This document shows positions 33,921-45,688 of a DNA stretch of 64,000 nucleotides, one piece after another. The notes beneath the pieces were generated by a model. That model saw only the letters and a list, made by a program, of their open reading frames with translations, ran no database searches and was not told the origin of the DNA. Each line of letters begins with the position of its first letter. Within the stretch, counting starts at the first letter, position 1. The position numbers and the translations under genes are program-made. Source of the DNA: Tilletiaria anomala UBC 951 (taxonomy: Eukaryota > Basidiomycota > Exobasidiomycetes > Georgefischeriales > Tilletiariaceae); contig NW_013547020.1 in NCBI RefSeq assembly GCF_000711695.1, forward strand, positions 62,001 through 126,000, given 5' to 3'.

Positions 33921-36141
33921 ATGTCCCAGAGAGACCGCCTCTTTCAGTCCTTGAACCTGGCTCGTCAGCAGGTCCTTGACGGCGTGGAAGAGTTCCGCGA
34001 TGGTGTCACACAGCGATTCGATGGCCCACTGGGGTCACGACTGCAACCTCAATCGCGAGCGAGTGGCCCTCCGTCGTCAACAGCACATGGGCAAGGAGCA
34101 TCGGACTTGCAAAGGAATAACACGCTCCCGCTGTACTCGAGTCGCAACACTGGGCCCCCCGTACCAGCGCAAGCGTTGCATGCTCCTCCTGGCCAGAGTC
34201 AACGTGAAGTCGATGTAATGAGGGCTTCGTCTAGGCGGGCAGGGGGCCGGTCTGAGACGGGTGCAGCTGGCGTGGATGGGCTCAAAACGGTGCACACGTA
34301 CAGTGGGGCGGGGGGAAGGGCCATACTAGAGTGAGGATCTTTCTCTGAATGCCGAGAGCTTGCGTCTGGCGTCCAATGACCATGGCCCGACGTTGCAACA
34401 GATTGCACACAGCTCCTCAGCAGACACCAACGTACATGGGAGGCTCAGTGGAAAGAGGCAGAGGCGCCATGGTCGGCCGACTTTGCTTCACTCCCAAACC
34501 GCAGGAAAAGATATCGCACATCACGCTAAAGCTCAAAGCTGTCGTCCGCGTGCGTGTGCCGGTAGTCAATCCGAACGCACCCGGTCCGGCTCAGATCGCC
34601 GCGCGTAGCCCAGTTGTTGAGCAGACGATGGAGAGGGAGGTGCTGCTGCTTCAGCTGGAACAGAGTTTGTACCAGGCTCGACCTGACAACAAGGAAAAGT
34701 ATTTCGAAATGCCTGCCTCGGCCGCTCACGACTCGACGGTCACCTGGCCCTTTCAATTCGACATACCAGTGGAGGACAGAGGCGGAAGGGCTTTCCCAGT
34801 GTCGTACGTGCTCATGGGCGATGAAGCGGCCCGGCCTCAGCCGAAAGGATACGAGCCGAGAGGCGCATCACTCATCTCAGTCGGTCGAGGGCTTCTGTCG
34901 TCGCTCAAGAACGTCGGCCAGTCGGCTGCAGACGCGAACGAGTGGGCATCCGTCAAGTGGTATCTCAAGGCGACCATCGGTCGGCCCGGGATGCTGGAGA
35001 CAAACGATCGCATCTTTGCACCGTTTACCTATCTTCCACCGCCGCCCCGCAACATGTTCGAGCTGCTCGATCGAAGAGCACGGACGCCTGCGCAATTGCG
35101 GGAGAACACGCCGTTTGAGCAGTTGATGGAGAGCTCAAGGACGTGGCAGGCGATCGACATTGGCACAGATGGCGCTGAGAAAGCCAGGCCGGGGCTGCTG
35201 GGGTCGCTTTTCGGGGTGTCGGGTAGAGCAAAGCAAATGAGCGATTGGACGCTGGAAATGCCCAGCAGCCCGGCGGTCTTTACGTTGCAGGGATCGATAC
35301 CATTCTACATCTGCTCCAAGGCGCCACGGGAGCTAGGTGCACCCCTTGTGAGTTGCATAGAAACGTGGTCATGTTTCAGGCATCCAGGGCGAAGGACTGA
35401 TTCGCCTTCGCTTCAGATCATCTCTCTGTTCAAAAGGATTACGCTGGTATCAAGGTCGACGCAGGGCTCTGACGTTCGCAAAGTCTGTGGAGCGCGCATC
35501 GCCACGTCGCCAACAGTATTAAAGTCCCAGCGGTCGGGCGTCGTGACGTATCGATGGAAAGGCGTGCTGGATATCCCACCGACGTGTGGCCCGTGCTTTG
35601 ACAGCCAGATCCTATCGTTGGAGTACTTCATCGGTATTCAAGAGCGGCTAGACACGCCGTGCATCTACGCAAAGCCGATCGTACTCATGTGCGCACCGCC
35701 ACGTCTCATTTGCACCAGCGCGCCTTCTCCAGCTACGGGAACACTGGCACAGCTGGCTGTCAGTTCTGGCTCAGGCTTGGGTACTGGCAGCGAAAAGGCT
35801 CGGCCGACAGCTGCTCCTCAGGCTCCGCCGCATTGGCCTGATGCAGCCACCGCTTCTTCCTCTGCGGCACCAACTCCACCGCCGCCGCCGCATTCGGCTC
35901 CAGATTCCGAAACTAACACCGCATCGTCCGCAACATCGCAGGCACCCTTGCCACTCTCGGACGAAGCTGGTCTCTTCGACGAGCTCAACGTCGAGGGTAT
36001 GCAAGTCGACTTACCTCCATGTGAGTCCTACTCAGCGTTGCGCTTCCCGATATCCCCGAGCCGCAGCTAATTATTCGCTTTGCTTTTTCTCACTCCAATA
36101 CAGCATACTTTGAGGCTACGGGCTTCCGAGACGCAGACTGA
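33921..36141 (+). CDS. Arrestin-like trafficking adaptor (alpha-arrestin/ART type)
   Basis: Four exons (33921-34330, 34402-35347, 35417-36020, 36104-36141) give 665 residues. Fungal alpha-arrestins recruit Rsp5/NEDD4 ubiquitin ligases to membrane transporters for endocytosis. After a disordered 115-residue start, the arrestin N-fold runs from about 125 ('PTYMGGSVERG' then 'KISHITLKLKAVVRV'). The typical 'FQFDIPVEDRGGRAFPVSY' and 'VKWYLKATIGRPGM' follow. The C-fold begins near 'IPFYICSKAPRELGAPL'. The C-terminus is Pro/Ser/Thr-rich and ends '-DLPPSYFEATG...', where a PPSY (PY) motif is formed only after the last intron is removed, since its Ser codon is split by the junction. Intron 2 (69 bases) is a multiple of three and free of stops, so retention would add 23 residues. 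No yeast ART orthology is claimed. Confidence 0.85.
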
Positions 36142-36869
36142 TCTGTTTGTGAATGGTGGCAGAGCAAAGGCCACAAAGTCGGCTCGACGCGGGCGGTTCC
36201 TGGCTCGACACTTCGACGTTCAACGCAACGCTGTGGCGCATGTCTTCTCGACATTGCCGCCCACCCTGTACCTTCTACCTTACACTGGCTCTGCTCAAGG
36301 CCCACGTCATGTACTTTATGATTCCGTGTAGCATGGACATTGGTCTTCAACCCTTCTGAGCCCTTCCACCAAACAGTGAACATCGTCGAGAAGCTTGTAT
36401 GTACAGCAGCATCAGTGGGTTTTCTCGCTGTGACTTTGCCTCGTGTGTTCCGCCGTTCCGGTGCAGCCGCTAGACAGGGACGCCTCCAAGTGAGAATAGA
36501 GACTAACCCAGTGCCGTGACCTGCGGGGGGAGGGTTCGCCGCGGCTGCGCATCCAGCAGGTAAGCCGCATTCCGCGTCCACGTCCGCGTACATCGCTCGT
36601 CTGTCTCGTGCTACATGTTGACCATCGTGATGGTCATTACACGTTGTTACCTCTGCCCTCGAGACGCGCGCTGAGCTCTGGCCTGTGAGAAAGGAAAGGC
36701 TGCAACTAACCTGCTTCCATAGATTGACCCAGCTTGGTCGAGCAATCACGACAAAGCCGCGCGCCGAAGGCCTGCCGCTTTTGATAAGTCTCCAGGATCG
36801 CGCGCAGCTTGCGCTAACGAATCGAACAGCAAACAACGCTGGAAGATCAACTATTCTAACTTTACAGCC
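36142..36869. other. Intergenic, arrestin 3' flank and VPS1 promoter
   Basis: 728 bases without a supported exon. The stretch before the VPS1 ATG is AT-richer ('CTATTCTAACTTTACAG' at 36851-36867) and resembles a branch site plus acceptor. A leader intron ending at 36867, just before the start codon, is therefore possible. Confidence 0.4.
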
Positions 36870-39413
36870 ATGGATCAGTCCCTCATTAGTGAGTGAAATG
36901 CCGTTGCATGACTGCCATCCATGCACGATAAAGGCTGACAGGTGTACCCCTTCCACTCTTTTGCAGAGCTCGTAAACAGGGTAAGGCGTTTACTATGGTT
37001 TCGCATGCGTGACATCAGCGCGCGTTCACTCACCAATCACTTGTCCCGTCCTGCTTAGCTGCAAGATGCCTTCAATACAGTGCGTATTCAAGAAGAAGGA
37101 TCATATTCAGGATGCCTGCGCTGACACCCTTTGATTCGTCCAATCCCCCAGGTCGGCATCCAGAACCCAATCGACTTGCCACAGATCACAGTCCTTGGCA
37201 GTCAATCGTCAGGCAAGAGTTCCGTCTTGGAGAACATTGTCGGACGAGACTTCTTGCCGCGAGGAACAGGTATCGTCACTAGGCGCCCTCTCGTGCTGCA
37301 GCTGATCAACCGACCAGCAGGTGGGGTTGAGGCCAAGCCAAATGGAGCCGCAGAGAGTGCGTCGGATCCCGCGCCGATTTGATCTCAGCACCTGAATCTG
37401 GTCTTTGTGCTAACAACGCCTGCCGTTTCTGTTCATTCTGTAAAGCTCTCACCCCGGCAAGTCGTCCTGGCGAGACGAACCCAGACGAATGGGGCGAGTT
37501 CCTGCATCTGCCTGGCGAAAAATTCTTTGATTTTGAGAAGATTCGGGAGGAGATCGTCAGGGACACCGAGCTCAAGACGGGGAAAGGCGTCGGTATCAGC
37601 CCTCAACCGATCAACCTACGCATTTACAGTCCCAATGTCCTCACGCTCACACTCGTCGACTTGCCTGGTCTCACAAAGGTGCGAGCGTGTCCAATGGCCT
37701 CGCCTTTATCAGAGGCCGATGGGGTGTTGACCAGATTCGGTTGCTTCCTGCAGGTGCCTGTCGGAGATCAGCCGAAGGATATCGAAAGGCAGATAAGGGA
37801 TATGGTCATGAAGTACATTTCCCGTCCCAATGCTGTCATTCTTGCTGTTACTGCCGCCAATACTGACTTGGCCAACTCTGACGGGCTCAAGCTTGCACGA
37901 GAGGTGGACCCTGAGGGCCTTCGGACCATCGGCGTTTTGACTAAGGTAGATCTGATGGACCAGGGAACGGATGTCATCGACATTCTCTCAGGGCGCGTCA
38001 TTCATCTACGCTTGGGCTATGTTCCGGTCGTCAACCGAGGTCAGAGGGATATTGACTCGAAAAAGAAAGTGTCCGCGGCGCTGGAGGCCGAGAAGGAGTT
38101 CTTCCAGTCGCATCCAAGCTACCGGCCGAAGGCGCAGTACTGCGGCACACCTTATCTCGCTCGTCGGCTCAACACGATCCTCATGCACCACATCCGCAAC
38201 ACGCTGCCGGACATCAAGCAAAAGATCGGCGCGCAGCTTACCAAGTTCCAGACGGAGCTGCAGGGTCTTGGCGGTCCGCTTGGAGAACAGAATTCGAACA
38301 ACGTTATCCTGACCATCATCACCGAGTTCTGCAATGAATTCAGGTCAGTCATCGACGGCAACAGCAACGATCTCAGCGTCAATGAGCTGGCTGGTGGCGC
38401 GAGGATTAGCTTCGTCTTCCACGAGCTGTTCAACAATGGCGTCAGGAGTGTTGATCCTTTCGACCAGGTTAAGGACTCGGACATTCGCACCATCCTGTAC
38501 AACTCCTCTGGTTCGTCCCCCGCGCTCTTTGTTGGGACCACCGCCTTCGAGGTGATCGTCAAGCAGCAGATTAAACGCCTGGAGGAGCCGAGTCTCAAGT
38601 GCGCGCAGCTGGTCTACGACGAGCTCGTGCGCATCCTGTCGCAGCTGCTCGCGAAGAACCAGTCGTTCCGCCGCTTCCCGCAGCTTCGAGAGAAATTCAA
38701 CACGGTCGTCATCGCGTTCTTCAAGTCGTGCATGCAGCCGACGACGAAGCTGGTGTCGGATCTGATCAACGCCGAGTCATCATACCTCAACGTCGCCCAC
38801 CCCGACTTCATCTCGGGCCAAAAGGCCCTGGCGATCGTCAATGAAAGGTACAACCCGACCGCACCGGCACCGGCGCCCGCCGATCCGAAGAAGGGCGGCG
38901 CGCCTGCCGTGCCGACGCATCCGCACGCCGCCGAGTATGAGAAGGAGCACAACCAGGGCTTCTTTGGCAGTTTCTTTGCACGCGGACAGCAGAACAAGGC
39001 GAAGCTTGCCGCGATGGAGCCGCCGCCCTCTTCGCTGAAGGCTCAGGGCACGCTGAGCCAGCGCGAGCAGTCGGAGCTGGACGTGATCAAGCTGCTGGTT
39101 ACGTCGTACTTCAAGGTTGTGCAGAAGACAGTGTGCGACCTGGTCCCCAAGGCGATCGTGTACGAGCTTGTGAACAAGTCAAAGAGCAACATGCAGGCAG
39201 TATTATTGCAGGAGCTCTACGCCTCTGCCGCTGTTGAGGAGTTGATGCGGGAGAGCGACCATGTTAAGATGAGGAGGAGCGAGTGTCTCAAGATGGTGCG
39301 TTCGCTTCGTTCCCGGTGGATGTCAGATTTGGGGGGGGACGCTCTGACATTATTTTATTTTTCCCCAGATCGGAGCCCTGGAGAAGGCGTCGGAAATCAT
39401 TGCGACTGTCTGA
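36870..39413 (+). CDS. VPS1: Dynamin-family GTPase Vps1
   Basis: Seven exons (36870-36888, 36967-36980, 37059-37079, 37152-37356, 37446-37678, 37754-39295, 39369-39413) give 692 residues (yeast Vps1: 704). Vps1 is a dynamin-like GTPase acting in Golgi-to-vacuole sorting, endocytosis and peroxisome fission. G1 '[18 protein letters not shown]', the [11 protein letters not shown] switch, G3 '[14 protein letters not shown]' and G4 '[10 protein letters not shown]' are intact. The middle/stalk follows with '[21 protein letters not shown]'. The variable insert is a Pro/Ala-rich stretch at about 505-530. The GED ends '[11 protein letters not shown]'. There is no PH or Pro-rich domain, and the wording around G1 fits Vps1 better than Dnm1. 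The N-terminus is assembled from three tiny exons (19, 14 and 21 bases). Intron 5 (75 bases, 37679-37753) is stop-free and a multiple of three. Confidence 0.92.
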
Positions 39414-42117
39414 AAACGCCCAGAGGAGAGGAAGAGGAGACATTGGGGCACATCCCCGCTCTCGCACGTGCGTATCGGCTCGACTCTGACTCTACGATGA
39501 ACATCTTTCACCATAGAAGGAATGATATGTGATGGCATGCGCTGTTACAAACAGGCACGAATGGTTGTACCAATGCTGTGTTTTATCTAAGATCTAAGAA
39601 GTGACATGCACGCGTCGCAAGTTGCAATGCACTCCAGCCTTTGATGCTCGATGCTTGAGGTCAGGACGAAGTCCTACATGGATGCACTGCGGAGTGCGAC
39701 CTTTCTCAGCGCCCGGACCCTCTTCAGGGTATCTCGCGACAGCCCCAGCTCGCCAGGGAGAGCTGCGAGACCGTTTTGCAACATGATGAGCCTCACGCTG
39801 AGAAGACTGTTCTCGAATCGCCCGTATGCCTGGCAGCAATCTTGGAGACGACGGGTGGGTCATTCGTGCATTGCTGCCGAGCTGGTGAGACGGAAGTTCT
39901 TGGCATCAGGCTCAATGCCTTGCAAAGTATGCTTCCTTGCATCATTCTAGCTTAAATGATCCTGCAATGGTATGCAGCTGGTAGCACGGCGTATCGAAAA
40001 CGATGCTAGCATCGACAGCAGCAGCAATTTGAATCGCAGAACGGTGGGCCCAGTGAATCGCACCTCTAAACATGCCAGCACACCAGAAGCTTTCGGATGC
40101 TTTGATGCGTCGATGGCCGATACGCAAGATATCTAGGTCGGGCTGTCCGTGTATGAAGAGAAGGACTCTTCATTCAGAAGCTCTTTTCAAGAACTCATCT
40201 CCGCCGTTCGGCATCTCTGACGAACCGAGAGATTATGATTAGCGATGAGCTGGCTGCCGATCTTTCCACGTTTCGACGTCCTCCAATTTCTTCGAGTTGC
40301 AGCGATGAGCTTGAAGGCCAGCCGAAGGCCGAAGACGGCCAACGAATGTCAACAGACGCCCGACTCGTGCACTGTCTTCAATCCGATGCCCAGATGCGCC
40401 GACAAGACGGTTAGCCACGTATCTCGTACATAGGGCCTGTCGATCGCGTGTATATCAAGGCTCAAGCAGCACACTCGCAGAGCCTGGCGGTGCCCGCGAC
40501 GTTCAATTGGGGCATGGCATCAATGGCCAGCAATATGCTACACATTGCTGCCAAGTGTCGACTGTCGAGGCAGTGAAGGAGGAACCGCGATATGTAAACC
40601 AAATGCGGTCGGCCAGGGAGTGTGCGCGAAAGGAACGGTTCAAAGGAGATGAAGCCAATGTCCGGCTGGACAAATCCGACAGTAGGAGAAGAGGAGGAGC
40701 GGATATCAAAGGCGCTAGTGAAGGGACGATTACGGGATGTGTGGATATTGTCGCGGAGTTCTGCTCTGATGAAATAAAACGACATGCAGCCACTGCAGCC
40801 TTCAATGCCAGGCAAACTGACAAAGTGAGCAGCGCTCCATATGCTCGTGTGTAGAGCCTTCCAGAGGCTTCCGGCAATGGCGCCGATCTCTCAAGATTGG
40901 ATACTTGCCCACGTGCATAGTCAAGGCAAAATGCACGTGGGCACGAGGGGCACCAGCAACCAGCCGCTAGTAAAGCCACGAAAATCAGCGTTGAGTCGCC
41001 TAATGCGGGATCCGGAGATGCGGCTCTGTCGGGGCTTGAAATAAATTCCATCAAAGGGGCAGAGCGGCGCAAAGCCCTGCGCTTTGCTCCACAAAGCATG
41101 TTGACCTTTTTTGCCGCGACGCACTGGCCAGGCAGTAGAGCACTTTGCAGCTACTCGAGTACGCTCAGATGTTTTTTTATATTCTTGCTGGCCGGTAACC
41201 ATGCGCAGCTTGGCAAACGCGCGGATGTACTTTGCAACTGTCTGTGGCTTCACTCTCTCGCTAACAAACAAACACCCTACCTCCCTTGCGATGGAACCGT
41301 GCCCGGCCAAGCCTCTTTTCACCTCCCCAAGACTCAAGCCTCCTCTTCGTACGTATGTGTAGGACGGTCGCTGGTCTCCTTCTCTGGGTCAAGGTGATGG
41401 ATGGGCGCTGGATGCTAAACTTCGGCGTACATACATACATACATCATGACAACCAGAAAGTGGGCCGAGCCAGGGAGGGGACTGGGGAGCTCCAGCAAGT
41501 CCAAATCCAATGTCATGCAGCTTCGAGATGCCAGAAGAGGAACAGGCCCAGAACGCAGGCGCCAGCGCAAGGCGAACGGAGCATGGGCGCCTCCCGTCTG
41601 ATAGCATCGCCCAGAAAGAACGAGAGGAGCGCGGAATGATAGGGCGGCATTCTACATACTGTATGTAGTGCAGTGCACACTGCAACAATTCGCCCGTCAA
41701 CACTCGACTGGTGCTTGGAAGTGAGATGGAGATCCACCGCTGCTTCACTCTCATCTCGTGTGGGGAGAGAGAGAAAGGGTTTCTCTCTCTTTGGGTCCGC
41801 TCACATTCACCTCTTCTCCATCCTCCATCTGTCACCTTCCCGACTAACCATTACCATCCTTTGCCATGCCATTGCCTGCTCATCAGCCGTCTATTCCATC
41901 CTTTCCTCTTCCGCTCCCCGTACATCTTACCATCGTCCTTCCTTGCTCCGTCTAGAGTCTGCATCATTGCAGCATACCCACATTCTTTTCGAATCATTCC
42001 ACAGTTTTGACACGCCGACCCGCTGACCTTGCGCAGCCGTCGACATCTTCCCGCCCCGCCCCTGCTTCTACCACCTGCAACGCTTCTCAACACCTTCACC
42101 TCCGTCCACCCGCAACC
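39414..42117. other. Long gene-poor stretch upstream of the GH16 gene
   Basis: 2.7 kb without any frame that looks like protein; the open frames seen are short, mutually overlapping and unlike any family. An (ATAC)n microsatellite lies at about 41428-41444. The last 370 bases (41750-42117) are strongly pyrimidine-rich (CT tracts), typical of the promoter/leader of highly expressed fungal genes, and probably belong to the GH16 gene. No transposon ends, long repeats or tRNA were recognised. Confidence 0.5.
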
Positions 42118-43246
42118 ATGGTCAGTCTTCGCGCCCTCACCTTCGCCCTCGCGCTGGCCTCCAGCGCACTCGTCGCAGCCAAGCCGACCGCAGACGGCCA
42201 GTGTGACAGTGACAACATGTGCGACAAGTCTTCGCCGTGCTGCTCCTCGGCTGGCTACTGCGGCAAAGGCTCCGGGTACTGCTTGGCCGGTCAGTCCTGT
42301 TCTGCCGCCCGGGAACGCATCCCTTCTCGCTGTGGGTGCTGACGACAGATGACTTCTGGCTGTTGGGGTTTTTTCACTGCGTTTAGGATGCAACCCGTAC
42401 GGCTCGTTCGCATTCAACTCGTGCGCGGCGATGCCGCGCTGCAAGTCGCAGCACATCTCGTTCAAGAATAGTGCCACGCCATGGGTCGCGCTTGACTCAT
42501 ACAATGGCAACCCAGCGACCGCCCCACTAACGCTCGACAGCGGCACGCTCCACGCGGGCGCGGCGGGGGCGAGACTGCGCGTGACGAAGAATGGCGACGC
42601 CGCGGGAGGTACAATGCTGTCGACGACCCGGTACATGTACTACGGCTCCGTGACGGCTCGCATGCGCCACGACGCGCAGAACGGCATCGTCAATGCGCTC
42701 ACGCTGATGAGCCCGACAGGTGACGAGGTCGATATTGAGATGACGACAAGCTCGCCGCAGAGCTACCAGACCACCTGGTTCTGGAACGTCGTCGAGGAGG
42801 GTTGGACGTGGCCGGGCAACGGGATGCAAACCCCGGCCTACTTGCCCGCTGGCTTTGACGGCCGCGACTGGCACGACTACACGATTCAGTGGACGCCAAC
42901 GTCGCTAACATGGAAGCTTGACGACAGCGTCATCCGCGTCGCACAGCGCAGCAACTCCTTCAAAAACGGCGTCTACCAGTACCCCGCGACGCCGTCGCGC
43001 GTCCAGATCTCCATCTGGAACGCCGCGCTCGCCGCGCCAAGCACCAAGGCCTGGGCCGGCGGCGATCCAGACTGGAGCCAGGCGAACAAGGCGGGCGCCT
43101 TCAACATCCACATCGCCAGCCTCAACATCACGTGCGCCGACCCGAGCAGCCTGAGTAACGGCCAAGCGTACGATTTCTCCACCGCGATCGACAGTCAGTC
43201 CGGTGAGCCGAAAGTCATCACTACCAATCGCAAAACGACGGTGTAA
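42118..43246 (+). CDS. Secreted GH16 cell-wall transglycosylase, Crh type, with N-terminal chitin-binding-like cysteine module
   Basis: Two exons (42118-42289, 42387-43246) give 343 residues. Residues 1-20 form a signal peptide ('RALTFALALASSALVAAK'). Residues 25-75 are cysteine-rich in the CBM18-like pattern of Crh enzymes ('SPCCSSAGYCGKGSGYC', then 'GGCNPYGSF' across the intron). The GH16 fold follows, with the catalytic 'DEVDIE' at about 170-175 (nucleophile and acid/base Glu) and the usual 'QTTWFWN' and 'WHDYTIQWTP' strands. Crh enzymes cross-link chitin to beta-glucan in the wall. No hydrophobic GPI-type C-terminus is visible, so the product is probably soluble or wall-bound without an anchor. 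Third positions are almost all G or C, unlike nearby genes, which suggests high expression. Confidence 0.9.
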
Positions 43247-44419
43247 ACCGTCCCGAATCCGTTCTGTTCTGTTGCTCCCCTCCCCCTCTTCGACCCACAC
43301 ACCTACACTCGCTCTTTCACTTTTGCTTGCGGCTTTTGTCCTTTGACTTGGCATTTTCATTCGCCGCCCGTCGCCCGCTGCTCCATGTTCTTTTCTTGGC
43401 CTGGCACCCTCTCCGGACTCTGTCTCTCTCACTGTCACTCGCGTTCTCCCACCTAGATGACGCGCTATGCTGTGCACCGGACTTGTTTTGATTCCTTGGA
43501 ACGCATGGGTATGCGCTGGAATATGATATCTTTTACATACCCCTTTCTCAATCCCGAGGGTGCGCCCAGTTCTTTGTCTCGTGGCAGGACTCGCTCTGGA
43601 GGGTGTGGATCGGCAGTGATTGCACGGCACTGCTTCTGGAAAATGACATTGGCGTGTGGCAGGCGGCTCAAAAACGCAAGTACTGCCTGCATGTATGTAC
43701 GCATGTGCTCCTTGATGTCTGGGTCGGGAGCCGTGCAAAATGGCCGAGTCCTCAGCGCAGCGCACCCACCCCTGCAGCAGGTGTCTCCTTTCTTCCTCTC
43801 TCTCCTGACTGTGCAGCAGATCCGGCTCGTTCGCGGAGTGCCTGGAGAGAATGCAGCTGAAAGAAGAGTTTACCAAATCAGCTAATGAGACCGTTGTCGC
43901 CTGTTGCCCAACGCCCAAGAGCAGACACCGGGGAAGAAGGCCAATGCCGTGCACACGCAGGCTGAAAATCACGCAGCAGGGCAAACTCGGAACGGTACCA
44001 CGACTTCAGCGCCGCTGTGGCCTCGCCGGGGGGGGGGGGGGACGACCAGCCTCCCGTCCGGGACATTTGCAACATGTTCACGTGGCAATGTGGGTATCCG
44101 TCGGCAACTCTTCAGCATGGGAGGTGGTCAGCAGCGAACAGCGGGGAGCGATACTACCTTTTTGACGTCCCTTCGTGTCGTTCTGTTCGACGTTGCACCG
44201 GTCAGGCGGGCTTGGGCAGCCGAAAGGAGCCCGCTGACCTGTGCTGATCCAGGATGCGGGTGAACGGAAGACGGATTCATCTCTCGCTTCTCACCCATGC
44301 ACCGTGCTTCTGTTCTGCTTCGTCTCTCGCCAGCCTCAGCAAGCTTTTTGATGCCAGCCTCAGTTGACCATTGACACTTGACGCTGATCATATTCCCCAA
44401 AGAGCACTACCACCACGAG
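43247..44419. other. Intergenic, GH16 3' flank to pseudogene
   Basis: 1.2 kb without a supported gene. The first 200 bases are CT-rich. A run of 14 G lies at 44028-44041. Small overlapping open frames show no family resemblance. Confidence 0.5.
44028..44041. repeat. Homopolymer G run (14 bases)
   Basis: Fourteen consecutive G on the plus strand. Such a tract can be a true mononucleotide repeat or hide a length error of sequencing. Confidence 0.9.
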
Positions 44420-45453
44420 ATGATGTCTACATCGCTCAAGTCTCTTGCAACCCTCGCCTTCGCAGCAGGCCTCGGCCTGAGCACCGACGCCCCGGCCATC
44501 AAGAAGCGCTGCACGCGGCCTACGAAGGCCAAACTGGGCAAGTCGTTCGACTGTGCACTTATCTTTTTCTTTGAGAAAGAGGTGTGCCTGGCGGCCTAGA
44601 CCTGCTTGCGCCATGGAGCATACCAACACCCGAGGCGGTGACTGCTCTTTGGGAGAATTGACTCACTCTCTCGTCCCCTCTTGTTCCCCTCGTCCAGGAT
44701 CGCTCGAGAGTGACGGCGGACCCAAACTTTCACGGCGACGAAAAAGAAGGGCATTTGCCCACTGCAAGTATCTCGTGCTGGCGCACCCGTCGCAGCCCAA
44801 GTACATCAGTTACGTCTCGGGTAGCACGGCGGTGCGTGATGAACGACTCCAGTGTCAACTTTACGCGCGTGTTGTTCGCTGATGAGCTCGAGGCGGCCGC
44901 ATCAGCTGTGGCGCCTACGCCGAGGCCCTCGACAGCGGCTGCGACACGGCGGCGCGTGTGGGAGCGTACGTGTGCAAGCACAAGCAGTTAATCAGCTTCA
45001 CGAGCATCTCAGGCAACCAGACGCGCTGTTTGCCCTACATCAAGTCCGTCTCAGCGCTCGCGGACGAAATCGCGAATGAGCAGGTGCCGCAATTCGCCTT
45101 CTTCGCGCCCGACCTGCTCAACGACAGTCACAACACCAACACGTACGCCGGCAAGTGGCTTGGCGGCTTCTACAGCAAGTACGAGCGCTTCTTCACCGGC
45201 ACTAACACCGTGTTCCACCTCGTTTTCGACGAGACTGGGTCGTACACCACCGCCAACAGCGTCTATAGCGTCATGTTTGGTGGCACCGTTGACAGCTCCA
45301 AGGTCAGCACGACGGACGCCAGCCAGCACATACACGCATTACTCGATGCTCAAGACCGTCGAGCAGAACTGCGGGCGCAGCTCGCTTCAGAGCGCCAACG
45401 CCAACGCCGTGCCCTTCGCAGGTACCACGCGCCACACCCAGCTGTGCGGCTGA
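44420..45453 (+). pseudogene. Decayed secreted phosphoesterase / acid-phosphatase-like gene
   Basis: Clear family blocks of the fungal phosphoesterase (PF04185-like acid phosphatase) group occur in the right order but in different reading frames. They are: signal peptide and 'KSFDCALIFF' (from 44420); 'VTADPNF' after a GT..AG intron (44582-44697); 'LAHPSQPKYISYVSGST' (44770-44830); 'NDSSVNFTR..LFADELEAA' (44840-44897); 'GAYAEALDSGCDTAARVGAYV' through 'FFAPDLLNDSHNTNT' and 'FDETGSYTTANSVYSVMFGG' (44905-45295); and 'HYSMLKTVEQN' to 'HTQLCG' with stop at 45451-45453. The frame changes at least five times (near 44733, 44752, 44834, 44898 and 45334). Two positions expected to be Trp read Cys. Introns cannot explain this, because conserved residues are not skipped. 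The flanking genes are intact, which argues against bulk sequence error. The family assignment is firm; exact break points are approximate. Confidence 0.8.
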
Positions 45454-45688
45454 AATCTCGAAAAACGCGGGCAAAACAGTGTTTAGACGTATCTCCTTCA
45501 ATGTTCTGAAATAAAATCCCTTTACAAATACAGGTGTGCATAAAGTACAAGCCCGGCCAAGTTAGCCAATTCTACCGCATGCTACAATGCTACTTTGAGG
45601 AATCACCGTCTGCACAGCAGCAGACACCCAAAACAAATACACTCCAAGTGAAACGTGATCACCGTGATTCTGACGGTCGGAAAGCACC

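Noticed and set aside
40503-41099. 198-codon minus-strand frame in the gene-poor stretch
   Set aside because: Low-information text, no conserved motif, competing open frames on the other strand.
42905-43984. 359-codon minus-strand open frame across the GH16 gene end
   Set aside because: It is opposite a strongly G/C-third-position coding exon, which opens antisense frames by composition; no domain resemblance.
44834-44921. An intron instead of frame changes in the phosphoesterase
   Set aside because: A GT..AG pair exists (GTGCGT to GCATCAG), but removing it would delete the conserved NDSSVNFTR..LFADELEA block, which is plainly former coding sequence.
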